From positions 1 through 48,423 of the forward strand of contig JAQWSC010000012.1 in assembly GCA_029243385.1 (NCBI GenBank): a DNA stretch of 48,423 nt, given 5' to 3'. Both the position numbers and the translations under genes were made by a program. The notes under the pieces are model-generated. The model searched no databases. It was not told the DNA's origin and was given only the letters and a program-made list of their open reading frames with translations. Source of the stretch: Flavobacteriaceae bacterium (GTDB lineage Bacteria > Bacteroidota > Bacteroidia > Flavobacteriales > Flavobacteriaceae). This document shows, piece by piece, positions 1-7,034 of this stretch (the first letter of the stretch is position 1; every line of letters begins with the position of its first letter).

Positions 1-3
1 AAG

Positions 4-76
4 TGACTTGGCTGGGGTTCGAACCCAGGACCCTCTCCTTAAAAGGGAGATGCTCTACCAGCTGAGCTACCAAGTC
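4..76 (-). tRNA. tRNA-Lys (anticodon TTT), copy 1
   Basis: Read on the minus strand, the 73 bases fold as a full cloverleaf. The acceptor stem is GACTTGG/CCAAGTC, the D-loop arm is AGCTCAGCTGGTAGAGC, the anticodon stem TCTCC/GGAGA closes the loop CTTTTAA (anticodon TTT, lysine), and the T arm contains GGTTCGAACCC. The discriminator base is A and CCA is not encoded. It is the downstream member of a tandem pair and is identical to the copy at 85-157, with an 8-base spacer between them. Confidence 0.97.
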
Positions 77-84
77 GATGGTTG

Positions 85-157
85 TGACTTGGCTGGGGTT
101 CGAACCCAGGACCCTCTCCTTAAAAGGGAGATGCTCTACCAGCTGAGCTACCAAGTC
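85..157 (-). tRNA. tRNA-Lys (anticodon TTT), copy 2
   Basis: This 73-base gene is identical to copy 1: same acceptor stem, same CTTTTAA anticodon loop, discriminator A, no encoded CCA. It lies nearest the promoter at 177-208, so the two copies are probably transcribed together and cut apart. The duplication presumably raises the dose of the AAA/AAG-reading lysine tRNA, which suits an AT-rich genome; that purpose is inference. Confidence 0.97.
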
Positions 158-176
158 GTATTTATTTTAATGGGTG

Positions 177-208
177 CAAATATAGGGGCAATAAATTTAT
201 TATTCAAA
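177..208 (-). promoter_or_regulatory. Bacteroidota-type promoter for the tRNA-Lys pair
   Basis: On the minus strand there is TTTG (205-208), a 20-base spacer, then TATATTTG (177-184). This is an exact match to the Bacteroidota -33 TTTG / -7 TAnnTTTG consensus. It ends 19 bases before the mature 5' end of the first tRNA. Confidence 0.8.
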
Positions 209-220
209 GAGATTTTCCTT

Positions 221-228
221 TAAATTTG
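221..228 (+). promoter_or_regulatory. Probable -7 box for aroK
   Basis: TAAATTTG matches the Bacteroidota -7 consensus TAnnTTTG and lies 36 bases before the aroK ATG. No clear TTTG is seen at the -33 position, so only half the promoter is supported. It diverges from the tRNA-Lys promoter. Confidence 0.5.
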
Positions 229-263
229 CCGTGATAGTTATTAATCTTATTTTGTAAAAAAAT

Positions 264-794
264 ATGACAAATTCACCAAGGATTGTAGTGCTTATTGGAT
301 ATATGGGTTCTGGTAAATCTGTTGTTGGAAATTTACTTGCCAAACAGCTTCATCTTCCTTTTGTTGACTCAGACGATTGCTTGGAATCCAAAACTCAGCA
401 ATCCATTACTCAAATTTTTGAAGAGCAGGGTGAATTGGGTTTTCGCAAAATGGAACGTAATGTTCTTCATGAATTACTTACCGATAACCAAGACAAAGTT
501 CTTTCCTTAGGAGGTGGGGCTCCTTGTTATTTTGACAATATGGATGTGATTACCCAACACACCTTAAAAGTGGTGTATTTAGATACATCTATTCAGGTTT
601 TAGTAGAGCGTTTGTGGAAAGAAAAAAATCACCGACCTGTGATTGCACATTTGGATTCTAAAGAATCACTGACCGAGTTTATTGGAAAGCATTTGTTTGA
701 ACGTCGGCCGTTTTATCGAAAAGCACCCATAATCATTGCTGTCCAAAAGCAATCTCCTAGTGAGGTCGTTCAGCAAATCGTTGACTCATTATAA
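264..794 (+). CDS. aroK: Shikimate kinase
   Basis: Phosphorylates shikimate to shikimate 3-phosphate with ATP, in the cytoplasmic pathway to chorismate and the aromatic amino acids. The 176-residue length is normal. The Walker A loop GYMGSGKS sits at residues 12-19. D35 and D37 in the VDSDD motif, R61, and the triple glycine at 83-85 correspond to the shikimate-binding residues. The lid arginine is in NHRPVI (about 124) and ERRPFY supplies the C-terminal arginine. The start is the only sensible ATG, after a likely -7 box at 221-228. It appears monocistronic; aroQ of the same pathway is 46 kb away in this window. Confidence 0.95.
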   Translation: MTNSPRIVVLIGYMGSGKSVVGNLLAKQLHLPFVDSDDCLESKTQQSITQIFEEQGELGFRKMERNVLHELLTDNQDKVLSLGGGAPCYFDNMDVITQHTLKVVYLDTSIQVLVERLWKEKNHRPVIAHLDSKESLTEFIGKHLFERRPFYRKAPIIIAVQKQSPSEVVQQIVDSL

Positions 795-832
795 ATCAAT
801 TGCTACTCTCAACGGTTGCTTCGACTGCTTAT

Positions 833-900
833 GTGATTCTTTTTAGGGTATTTTCTTTGGTAAATAGGTAGCGTTTAAGCGTTATGAAAAGAAGAATCAC
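833..900. repeat. Intergenic inverted repeat between convergent genes
   Basis: GTGATTCTTTTT (833-844) pairs with the segment at 889-900, giving a 12-bp stem with one G-U pair and a 44-base loop. Weaker complementarity (TTGCTTCG near 817, CGAGGCAA after 900) lies just outside it. It sits in the 152-base gap between the stops of aroK and the phosphoribosyltransferase. The loop is long for a simple terminator and no second copy was noticed in the window. Role unknown: a transcript-end structure or a remnant repeat are both possible. Confidence 0.45.
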
Positions 901-946
901 GAGGCAATACCATTTTTATGGATGTAAAAGAATGGAGACCTGTTAA

Positions 947-1441
947 TCAGTCTAAAACAACTCTGGAATTTTTGAAATCAAAGATTACTTCTACATTTTC
1001 TTGGAGTGACGTGGAGAGTGAAATCCCTTTAAAATCTGCTTTTACAGGGTATTTTTTATGGTTTCGATTGACTAGGACTGCCGTTTTAAACTGTTTCAAA
1101 GGAACTTTAAGAAAATGATTTACACTGTAAATAAGCGTGGTACCAGTATGTAAAACATCGTCGATTAACACCAAAGACTTGTTGGTGTAATCTTTTACAT
1201 CCAATGAAGTAGTAATGGAGTCAAAGGGATTGGACTTATCAATGTGAACCTTACATAGCGAAACCTTAGCATCACAGATGTTACTCAGTGCAGTGCCAAT
1301 TTTTTCAGCCAACACATACCCATTCGATGCAATCCCAGCAAGGATAATTTCATTTTCTTGAATATTACTCTCCAATACTTGAAAGGCTATGCGACGTATT
1401 TTGTGTTCGATCTGTTGGTGATTGAGAATAAGATTTTCCAC
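947..1441 (-). CDS. Phosphoribosyltransferase family protein (PyrR-like)
   Basis: A 164-residue type I phosphoribosyltransferase. The PRPP-binding loop LVLIDDVLHTGTTL (residues 90-103) has the paired acidic residues and the TGTT turn of the family. The fold resembles PyrR, the uracil phosphoribosyltransferase/attenuator, and hypoxanthine-type enzymes. The sequence alone does not fix the base substrate, and no pyr genes are nearby. It lies 45 bases downstream of the S4-domain gene on the same strand, so the two are probably one transcript. No signal peptide, so cytoplasmic. The ATG start gives a normal family length. Confidence 0.85.
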   Translation of the reverse strand: MENLILNHQQIEHKIRRIAFQVLESNIQENEIILAGIASNGYVLAEKIGTALSNICDAKVSLCKVHIDKSNPFDSITTSLDVKDYTNKSLVLIDDVLHTGTTLIYSVNHFLKVPLKQFKTAVLVNRNHKKYPVKADFKGISLSTSLQENVEVIFDFKNSRVVLD

Positions 1442-1486
1442 AGTTAGCTATGTTTTTAAAATTCAAAGATACTAAAGTCCATGGTT

Positions 1487-1870
1487 TTAGTTCTCTTTGG
1501 TTTCGTTATCATTCCAATAATCAGTGATGTCGCGTCGATCTTTTTTGGTCGGACGACCATCTCCCTTAGCTCTGTAGTATTCTTTGGAATATTTGAGCAA
1601 TTCTTGTTGCTCAAATTCGGACTTTGGTGTAAGATCCATTCGATAAATATCCACCAATTTTGCACCCACTCGACTATCGGGTAAATCGGTAATTTTAAGT
1701 TTGTAATTGATTTGATTTTTTCGAACAGTAATTTCTGCCATGGGATAAACCTCCCGAGAAGGTTTTACCGATTCATTGTCGATACGTACTTGACCTTTTT
1801 TACAAGCTTCCGAAGCCATACTTCGTGACTTGTAATATCGCGTACACCATAAATATTTATCGATTCTCAT
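1487..1870 (-). CDS. S4-domain RNA-binding protein, Hsp15-like
   Basis: A 127-residue basic protein whose N-terminal half is an S4 RNA-binding domain: MRIDKYLWCTRYYKSRS, then a K-K-G-x-V-x-I-D turn. The C-terminal tail is very charged (GDGRPTKKDRR). Proteins of this type (HslR/Hsp15) bind 50S subunits that carry stalled peptidyl-tRNA and help rescue them. The reading frame is open 27 codons further upstream, but the ATG at 1870 is where family members begin and it fits the promoter at 1902-1930. It is probably co-transcribed with the phosphoribosyltransferase downstream. Heat-shock control is not visible. Confidence 0.85.
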   Translation of the reverse strand: MRIDKYLWCTRYYKSRSMASEACKKGQVRIDNESVKPSREVYPMAEITVRKNQINYKLKITDLPDSRVGAKLVDIYRMDLTPKSEFEQQELLKYSKEYYRAKGDGRPTKKDRRDITDYWNDNETKEN

Positions 1871-1895
1871 ACCTTGCTCTAAAACAATGTTAAAG

Positions 1896-1927
1896 TTGAC
1901 ACAAAAATAGAAGAAAATTGTATCTTG
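1896..1927 (+). promoter_or_regulatory. Possible promoter for the FKBP lipoprotein, overlapping its divergent partner
   Basis: TTG (1896-1898), a 22-base spacer, then TATCTTG (1921-1927), a near match to TAnnTTTG. It overlaps the minus-strand promoter at 1902-1930, so polymerase could probably occupy only one at a time. Confidence 0.4.
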
Positions 1928-1930
1928 CAA
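1902..1930 (-). promoter_or_regulatory. Promoter for the S4-domain gene
   Basis: On the minus strand there is TTG (1928-1930), an 18-base spacer and TATTTTTG (1902-1909), matching the Bacteroidota consensus. It ends 31 bases before the ATG at 1870. It also supports the shorter start, because the longer reading frame would begin upstream of this promoter. Confidence 0.65.
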
Positions 1931-1949
1931 ACTCAAATTTTTGATCCAC

Positions 1950-2846
1950 ATGAATAAGTTGTTTCAACCCTTTTTTGCGTTTTTACTTGTCCTAATTACT
2001 GTTTTTTCTTGTTCCGAAGATACATTAAATTCTGTGGAACCTCCCAGAGATTATGCCGAACAATATGATGTTGACAATGATTCTTTAATCCATTATTTAA
2101 AAACCCATTATTACAATCACCAAGATTTTCAATCGGCTTCAGCAGATGAATTTGTTGATTTTGTGATTGACACCATTCCAGAGGGCAACACATCGTTAAT
2201 TTCTTTATTCGATCAAGTTAGTACAGAAACGATAACTATTATTAATTCCGATGATGAAGCAATCGAACACAATTATTATTACATCATTGCTCGTGAAGGA
2301 GAAGGTGAAAGCCCTTCGGTAGCAGATTCTGTATATATTACCTACCGAGGAAATTTGTTGAGTGGAGATGTTTTTGATCAAAGAACAACCCCATTATGGC
2401 TTGATTCATCAAGCAATGTTCGTGGTTTTTCAGATTTTTCATCCAAACTCAAAAGAGGCACTTATACAGATAACACTGACGGTACCATTGATTTTTTAAA
2501 CTTTGGAGCTGGAATGGTGTTCATGCCGTCCGCCTTGGGTTACTATTCACAATCTAGTAATGCTGTACCATCGTATTCCCCTTTGGTGTTTGCAGTCAAC
2601 TTGTTTACTTATAAGCAAACAGATCACGATAATGATGGAGTTCCTTCTTCTGAAGAAGATTTGAACGCAGATCGCTATTTGTTTAATGACGATACCGATT
2701 CAGATTCGATTCCCAATTACATGGACTCCGACGACGATGGAGATGGTACCCTAACCAAAGACGAATTGGATAGAGATGAAAACGGGGTATACGATGATAC
2801 CGACGAAGACGGAACTCCTGACTATTTGGATTCCAACTATTCCTAG
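1950..2846 (+). CDS. FKBP-type peptidyl-prolyl isomerase lipoprotein with C-terminal calcium-type acidic repeats
   Basis: A 298-residue exported lipoprotein. The N-terminus is a lipoprotein signal ending in the lipobox VFSC, so the mature protein starts at that cysteine and is membrane-anchored. The middle (about 80-220) carries FKBP features: DSVYITYRGNL, GDVFDQR, a FSSKLKRG stretch and a final segment beginning with LVFAVNLF, the usual last strand. The last 70 residues (DHDNDG, DTDSD, DSDDDGDG, DRDENG, DTDEDG) are DxDxDG repeats like thrombospondin type-3 or calcium-binding loops. The expected role is proline isomerisation or chaperoning of envelope proteins; gliding-motility GldI is a related family. 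A frame starting at TTG 1941 is open, but ATG 1950 gives the proper signal peptide. Confidence 0.82.
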   Translation: MNKLFQPFFAFLLVLITVFSCSEDTLNSVEPPRDYAEQYDVDNDSLIHYLKTHYYNHQDFQSASADEFVDFVIDTIPEGNTSLISLFDQVSTETITIINSDDEAIEHNYYYIIAREGEGESPSVADSVYITYRGNLLSGDVFDQRTTPLWLDSSSNVRGFSDFSSKLKRGTYTDNTDGTIDFLNFGAGMVFMPSALGYYSQSSNAVPSYSPLVFAVNLFTYKQTDHDNDGVPSSEEDLNADRYLFNDDTDSDSIPNYMDSDDDGDGTLTKDELDRDENGVYDDTDEDGTPDYLDSNYS

Positions 2847-2856
2847 GGTGTAGAAA

Positions 2857-3810
2857 TTATTTTCTTTTTAATACTTTTTTGGCTGCTACTTGAATAGCAT
2901 CACTGTCCAATCCGTATTTTTGCATTAATTGAGCTGGCGTTCCCGATTCTCCAAATGTGTCGTTAGTGGCGACAAATTCTTGTGGAACGGGTGAGTTTTT
3001 AACCAGTACTCGTGAAATGCTTTCTCCCAGTCCTCCCAAATGATTGTGTTCTTCACAAGAAACCAAACAACCTGTTTTTACTACTGATTTAAGAATAATA
3101 GCCTCGTCCAGTGGCTTAATAGTATGAATATTGATTACTTCGGCAGAAATTCCATCGGCTTCTAATGCTTCAGCAGCAATTAGAGCTTCCCAAACTAGAT
3201 GACCCGTAGCAACAAGTGTTACATCAGTTCCTTCGTTTAGCATAATTCCTTTTCCAATTTCGAACTTCCCGTTTTCAGGAGTAAAATTCGCTACTTTTGG
3301 ACGACCAAATCGGAGGTAAACAGGGCCTTCGTATTCAGCGATAGCAATTGTTGCTGCTTTGGTTTGGTTAAAATCACAGGGATTAATTACAACCATTCCA
3401 GGTAACATTTTCATCAATCCAATATCCTCCAAAATTTGATGCGTAGCACCGTCTTCTCCTAAGGTAAGTCCAGCGTGTGAAGCACAAATTTTTACGTTTT
3501 TATCGGAATAAGCAATCGACTGACGAATTTGGTCGTAAACACGTCCTGTTGAAAAATTGGCAAAAGTACCAGTAAATGGAATTTTACCACCAATAGTCAT
3601 ACCCGCAGCAATTCCCATCATATTTGCTTCAGCAATTCCTATTTGAAAAAAACGTTCGGGATTTTCAGCAATAAATTGATCCATTTTTAATGAACCGATT
3701 AAATCGGCACATAAGGCAACCACGTTTGGATTGGTTCTTCCTAATTCAGTCAAACCAGCTCCAAATCCTGATCGTGTGTCTTGTTTTCCTGTGTCTGTAT
3801 ATTTTTTCAT
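2857..3810 (-). CDS. Transketolase, C-terminal subunit
   Basis: This 317-residue protein holds the pyrimidine-binding and C-terminal domains of transketolase. It has TRSGFGAGL near the start, IGIAEANMMGIAAG with the catalytic glutamate that activates thiamine diphosphate, FTGTFANF, and GATHQ. Together with the upstream subunit it would transfer two-carbon ketol units in the non-oxidative pentose phosphate pathway. The open frame extends to a TTG at 3828, but the ATG at 3810 (MKKYTDTG) is the more likely start, 19 bases after the first subunit's stop. The stop lies 10 bases from that of the FKBP gene on the other strand. An acetoin- or pyruvate-dehydrogenase-like role is less likely given the partner. 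Confidence 0.9.
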   Translation of the reverse strand: MKKYTDTGKQDTRSGFGAGLTELGRTNPNVVALCADLIGSLKMDQFIAENPERFFQIGIAEANMMGIAAGMTIGGKIPFTGTFANFSTGRVYDQIRQSIAYSDKNVKICASHAGLTLGEDGATHQILEDIGLMKMLPGMVVINPCDFNQTKAATIAIAEYEGPVYLRFGRPKVANFTPENGKFEIGKGIMLNEGTDVTLVATGHLVWEALIAAEALEADGISAEVINIHTIKPLDEAIILKSVVKTGCLVSCEEHNHLGGLGESISRVLVKNSPVPQEFVATNDTFGESGTPAQLMQKYGLDSDAIQVAAKKVLKRK

Positions 3811-3829
3811 CAATTGTGAGTTGTTCAAA

Positions 3830-4675
3830 TTAATAGTCTCCTAAAGTTTCAGGGTTTTGAGATAAGGCGTTTTCGAGCTGCTCATCGTTGGGTGCTTTTC
3901 CATGCCAAGCATGCGTGTGCATCATAAAGTCAACGCCGTTGCCCATTTCTGTGTATAACAAAATACAAATTGGTTTTCCTTTTCCTGTGCGGCTTTTGGC
4001 TTCGTTGACCCCGTTGCTAATAGCTCCAATATCATTTCCTTCGGCAATTTCCAAAACGTCCCAACCGAAAGAAGCAAACTTCTCTTTCAAGCTTCCCATA
4101 TGAAGAACATCATCGGTTGTTCCATCAATTTGTTTTCCATTTACATCAATCGTTGCAATGTAATTATCAACATTTTTGGCAGAAGCATACATGATGGCTT
4201 CCCAGTTTTGTCCTTCTTGCAATTCTCCATCTCCGTGAAGACTGTAAACCAAATGCGAATCTTTATTGAGTTTTTTTGCCAAAGCTGCTCCAATGGCAAC
4301 TGACATTCCTTGACCTAAGGATCCGGATGCGATTCGAACTCCAGGAAGTCCTTCATGAGTTGTTGGATGTCCTTGAAGACGAGAGTCTATCAAACGAAAA
4401 GTGTTTAACTCTTCAATTGGAAAATACCCCGAACGTGCCAAAACACTGTAAAAAACAGGTGATATATGTCCGTTGGATAAGAAAAATAGATCTTCGTCAA
4501 TACCGTCCATTTCAAAACCGGGCTTTCGCTCCATGATGTTTTGAAACAAAACGCTTATAAACTCTGTGCATCCAAGCGATCCGCCTGGGTGTCCAGAATT
4601 GACTTTGTGAACCATTCGGAGAATATCTCGTCGAACTTGGGTTACAAATGATTCTAATTGAGGGGTTGATGACAT
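3830..4675 (-). CDS. Transketolase, N-terminal (thiamine diphosphate-binding) subunit
   Basis: A 281-residue protein covering the pyrophosphate-binding domain of transketolase. HKVNSGHPGGSLG holds the conserved histidine and glycines. GSLGQGMSVAIG and HGDGELQEGQNWEA contain the GDG...N magnesium/thiamine diphosphate motif. The C-terminus keeps MHTHAWHGKAP. Splitting transketolase into two adjacent genes is regular in Flavobacteriia and some other bacteria and is not a frameshift: each half ends at the domain boundary with its own start and stop. A full promoter lies at 4694-4724. Confidence 0.92.
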   Translation of the reverse strand: MSSTPQLESFVTQVRRDILRMVHKVNSGHPGGSLGCTEFISVLFQNIMERKPGFEMDGIDEDLFFLSNGHISPVFYSVLARSGYFPIEELNTFRLIDSRLQGHPTTHEGLPGVRIASGSLGQGMSVAIGAALAKKLNKDSHLVYSLHGDGELQEGQNWEAIMYASAKNVDNYIATIDVNGKQIDGTTDDVLHMGSLKEKFASFGWDVLEIAEGNDIGAISNGVNEAKSRTGKGKPICILLYTEMGNGVDFMMHTHAWHGKAPNDEQLENALSQNPETLGDY

Positions 4676-4693
4676 AGTTTTTTTTTAGATTTT

Positions 4694-4724
4694 CAAAAGT
4701 ACTATTTACTAATATGGTTACAAA
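4694..4724 (-). promoter_or_regulatory. Promoter for the split transketolase operon
   Basis: On the minus strand there is TTTG (4721-4724), a 19-base spacer and TACTTTTG (4694-4701), an exact fit to the Bacteroidota consensus. It ends 18 bases before the ATG at 4675. Confidence 0.75.
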
Positions 4725-4807
4725 ACCTTACAGCTAAATTTTTCAATGAAGTTGTTAAGTATTTAACAATTTTATGCGTTAACGGAATCGAAACAAACTT
4801 AGTTGGT

Positions 4808-4815
4808 TATCTTTG
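4808..4815 (+). promoter_or_regulatory. -7 box for tgt
   Basis: TATCTTTG matches TAnnTTTG and ends 10 bases before the tgt ATG, which would give a very short leader. No TTTG is seen at -33. Confidence 0.55.
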
Positions 4816-4825
4816 CCGTCATTAT

Positions 4826-5956
4826 ATGAAATTTACACTACAACATACCGACCCAAAATCTAAGGCGCGTGTAGCTTCACTAACCACCGATCATGGAGTT
4901 ATTGAGACTCCCATATTTATGCCCGTTGGGACTGCTGCTACCGTTAAAGGAGTTCATCAACGCGAGTTGAAAATGGACATCAATCCTGATGTTATTTTGG
5001 GAAACACCTATCACTTATACCTTCGCCCAGGTATCGAAATCATTGAACAGGCAGGTGGGTTGCATCAGTTTATGGGTTGGGATCGTAACATTCTAACTGA
5101 CAGTGGAGGATATCAGGTGTACTCGCTTTCTTCGAATCGTAAAATAAAAGAGGAAGGAGTTAAATTTAAATCGCATATCGACGGTTCTTATCACGTATTC
5201 ACTCCCGAAAATGTAATGGATATTCAGCGCAGTATTGGAGCAGACATCATTATGGCTTTTGATGAATGTACTCCTTATCCGTGTGATTATAAATATGCCA
5301 AACGCTCGATGCACATGACCCATCGTTGGTTAGAGCGTTGTTTGGAGCAACTTAAAAAATCGTCTCCCAAATACAATTATGACCAAACTTTTTTTCCAAT
5401 TGTACAGGGAAGTACTTACACAGACTTGAGAGTTCAATCAGCAGAGTACATTGCCGGTGTGGGTGCCGAAGGAAATGCTATTGGAGGGCTTTCTGTGGGT
5501 GAACCTGCAGAAGAAATGTATGCCATGACTGATGCTGTATGTGCTGTGTTACCCGAAGACAAACCGCGTTATTTGATGGGAGTGGGAACACCCATTAACC
5601 TTTTAGAAAATATAGCATTGGGAGTCGATATGTTCGATTGTGTTTTGCCAACTCGAAATGCTCGAAACGGAATGTTATTTACCTCAGAAGGTACCATAAA
5701 TATAAAGAATAAAAAATGGGAAAATGATTTTTCTTGCATCGACTTCATGGCTCATACCTATGTCGATACTGATTACTCAAAAGCCTATTTACGCCATTTG
5801 TTTTCGGTAAATGAATATTTGGGCAAACAAATAGCTACGATTCACAACCTTGGTTTTTATATGTGGTTGGTTCGTGAGGCAAGAAAACATATCTTAGCGG
5901 GTGATTTTGCTAGTTGGAAAAACACCATGGTAAACCAAATGAACAAACGTCTGTAA
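4826..5956 (+). CDS. tgt: Queuine/preQ1 tRNA-guanine transglycosylase
   Basis: Exchanges guanine-34 of GUN-anticodon tRNAs for preQ1 during queuosine synthesis. At 376 residues it has full length. D92 in TDSGGYQ is the general base, GGLSVGE (220-226) binds the base, and D271 in MFDCVLPTRNARNG is the nucleophile. Odd point: the usual CxCxxC zinc cluster ahead of the (S/T)xAYLRHL segment is missing. By alignment its three positions are A309, T311 and D314, and the only nearby cysteine is C304. The fourth ligand, H340 in TIHNLGFY, is kept. All catalytic residues are intact, so it should be active with an altered structural site. I believe this loss is shared by other Bacteroidota. The stop is followed after one base by the start of the next gene. 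Confidence 0.95.
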   Translation: MKFTLQHTDPKSKARVASLTTDHGVIETPIFMPVGTAATVKGVHQRELKMDINPDVILGNTYHLYLRPGIEIIEQAGGLHQFMGWDRNILTDSGGYQVYSLSSNRKIKEEGVKFKSHIDGSYHVFTPENVMDIQRSIGADIIMAFDECTPYPCDYKYAKRSMHMTHRWLERCLEQLKKSSPKYNYDQTFFPIVQGSTYTDLRVQSAEYIAGVGAEGNAIGGLSVGEPAEEMYAMTDAVCAVLPEDKPRYLMGVGTPINLLENIALGVDMFDCVLPTRNARNGMLFTSEGTINIKNKKWENDFSCIDFMAHTYVDTDYSKAYLRHLFSVNEYLGKQIATIHNLGFYMWLVREARKHILAGDFASWKNTMVNQMNKRL

Positions 5957-5957
5957 G

Positions 5958-7034
5958 TTGAAAATCTTAGATCGTTATATCATAACAAAATACTTGAGCA
6001 CCTTTTTGGTGATGCTTTTTTTGTTTATCCCTATTGGTATTTTGGTTGACATTTCTCAAAGAATAGACAATTTTAAGCAACACGAGGTACCCACAGAACA
6101 AATATTGTGGTACTATTTTGATTTTATTTGGTTTTTCGGAAATATGTTGTTTCCGATATTTCTTTTTTTATCGGTAATTTGGTTTACGTCCAAAATGGCA
6201 AACGACACCGAAATCATTGCTATTTTGAGTTCAGGTATTTCTTTCTACAGATACCTACGACCTTTTGTTATTGCAGCTTCTATTATTGCCGTTGGGGCTC
6301 TAATTGTAGGAATGTTTATTGTCCCGATGACCAATAAAAGTTATCATGAATTCAGGTTCGAATATCTCAAAAAAGGAACAAAAGACCGCCAAACCTCAAA
6401 CCTTTTTAAACAATTAAACGAAAATGATTATGTGTATGTTAGTAGCTACAATCCCAATCGGGGACTAGCTTACAATTTTACCTACGAACATTTTGAAGGC
6501 AATACATTACAATATAAAATATCCGCCCGTAATATTCGATGGCTTGAAAAAGACAGTTTGTATCGTTTAACAGAATATTTTAAAAGAACTTTTGCTGGAG
6601 ATAAAGAACGCATTGAGTCCAAATCACGTTTAGATACGCTATTTTCCTTTGAAATGAAAGAACTTTCACCTGTGAACTATATGTCTCAAACGCTGAATTA
6701 TTTTGAGCTAAATGATTTTATTGAGTCTGAAAGAGCCAGCGGATCTCCCCTAATTAACAATCACCTGATGGTCAGAAACAAGCGTTGGAGTTTGCCTTTT
6801 TCTTCTTTTGTTCTTACGATCATTGCCGTAGCAGTAGCCTCTTTCAAACGAAGAGGAGGTATGGGTATCAACTTAGCCTTAGGGATTATTTTAGCGTTTA
6901 CCTATGTGTTTTTTGATAAAGTATTTGAAGTAATGGTCGATAAGTCAGGAATGAATCCGTATTGGGGTGCCTGGATGCCCAATCTTATTTTTGGAGTTAT
7001 CGCAATAGGATTATTGCGGTATGCAAAAAGATAA
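5958..7034 (+). CDS. LptF/LptG family permease (YjgP/YjgQ)
   Basis: A 358-residue inner-membrane protein with the YjgP/YjgQ layout. There are two N-terminal membrane helices (about 12-33 and 50-78), a third near 98-122, a large periplasmic domain (about 125-275), and three C-terminal helices. The family forms, with LptB, the ABC exporter that pulls lipopolysaccharide from the inner membrane into the Lpt bridge; LptF and LptG cannot be separated here by eye. It starts at TTG, one base after the tgt stop. No ATG gives the expected MKILDRYIITKYL beginning, so the TTG start is well supported. It overlaps the next gene by 14 bases. Confidence 0.88.
   Translation: MKILDRYIITKYLSTFLVMLFLFIPIGILVDISQRIDNFKQHEVPTEQILWYYFDFIWFFGNMLFPIFLFLSVIWFTSKMANDTEIIAILSSGISFYRYLRPFVIAASIIAVGALIVGMFIVPMTNKSYHEFRFEYLKKGTKDRQTSNLFKQLNENDYVYVSSYNPNRGLAYNFTYEHFEGNTLQYKISARNIRWLEKDSLYRLTEYFKRTFAGDKERIESKSRLDTLFSFEMKELSPVNYMSQTLNYFELNDFIESERASGSPLINNHLMVRNKRWSLPFSSFVLTIIAVAVASFKRRGGMGINLALGIILAFTYVFFDKVFEVMVDKSGMNPYWGAWMPNLIFGVIAIGLLRYAKR

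Noticed and set aside
8-223. An open frame containing a repeated peptide of about 20 residues
   Set aside because: It runs over the two identical tRNA-Lys genes; the peptide repeat only mirrors the tRNA duplication.
833-900. CRISPR repeat or transposon end
   Set aside because: Only one copy was seen, with no regularly spaced repeats, no transposase and no clear target-site duplication.
2857-4675. Transketolase broken by a frameshift (pseudogene)
   Set aside because: Both halves end at the natural domain boundary, have their own start and stop, and this split is usual in Flavobacteriia.
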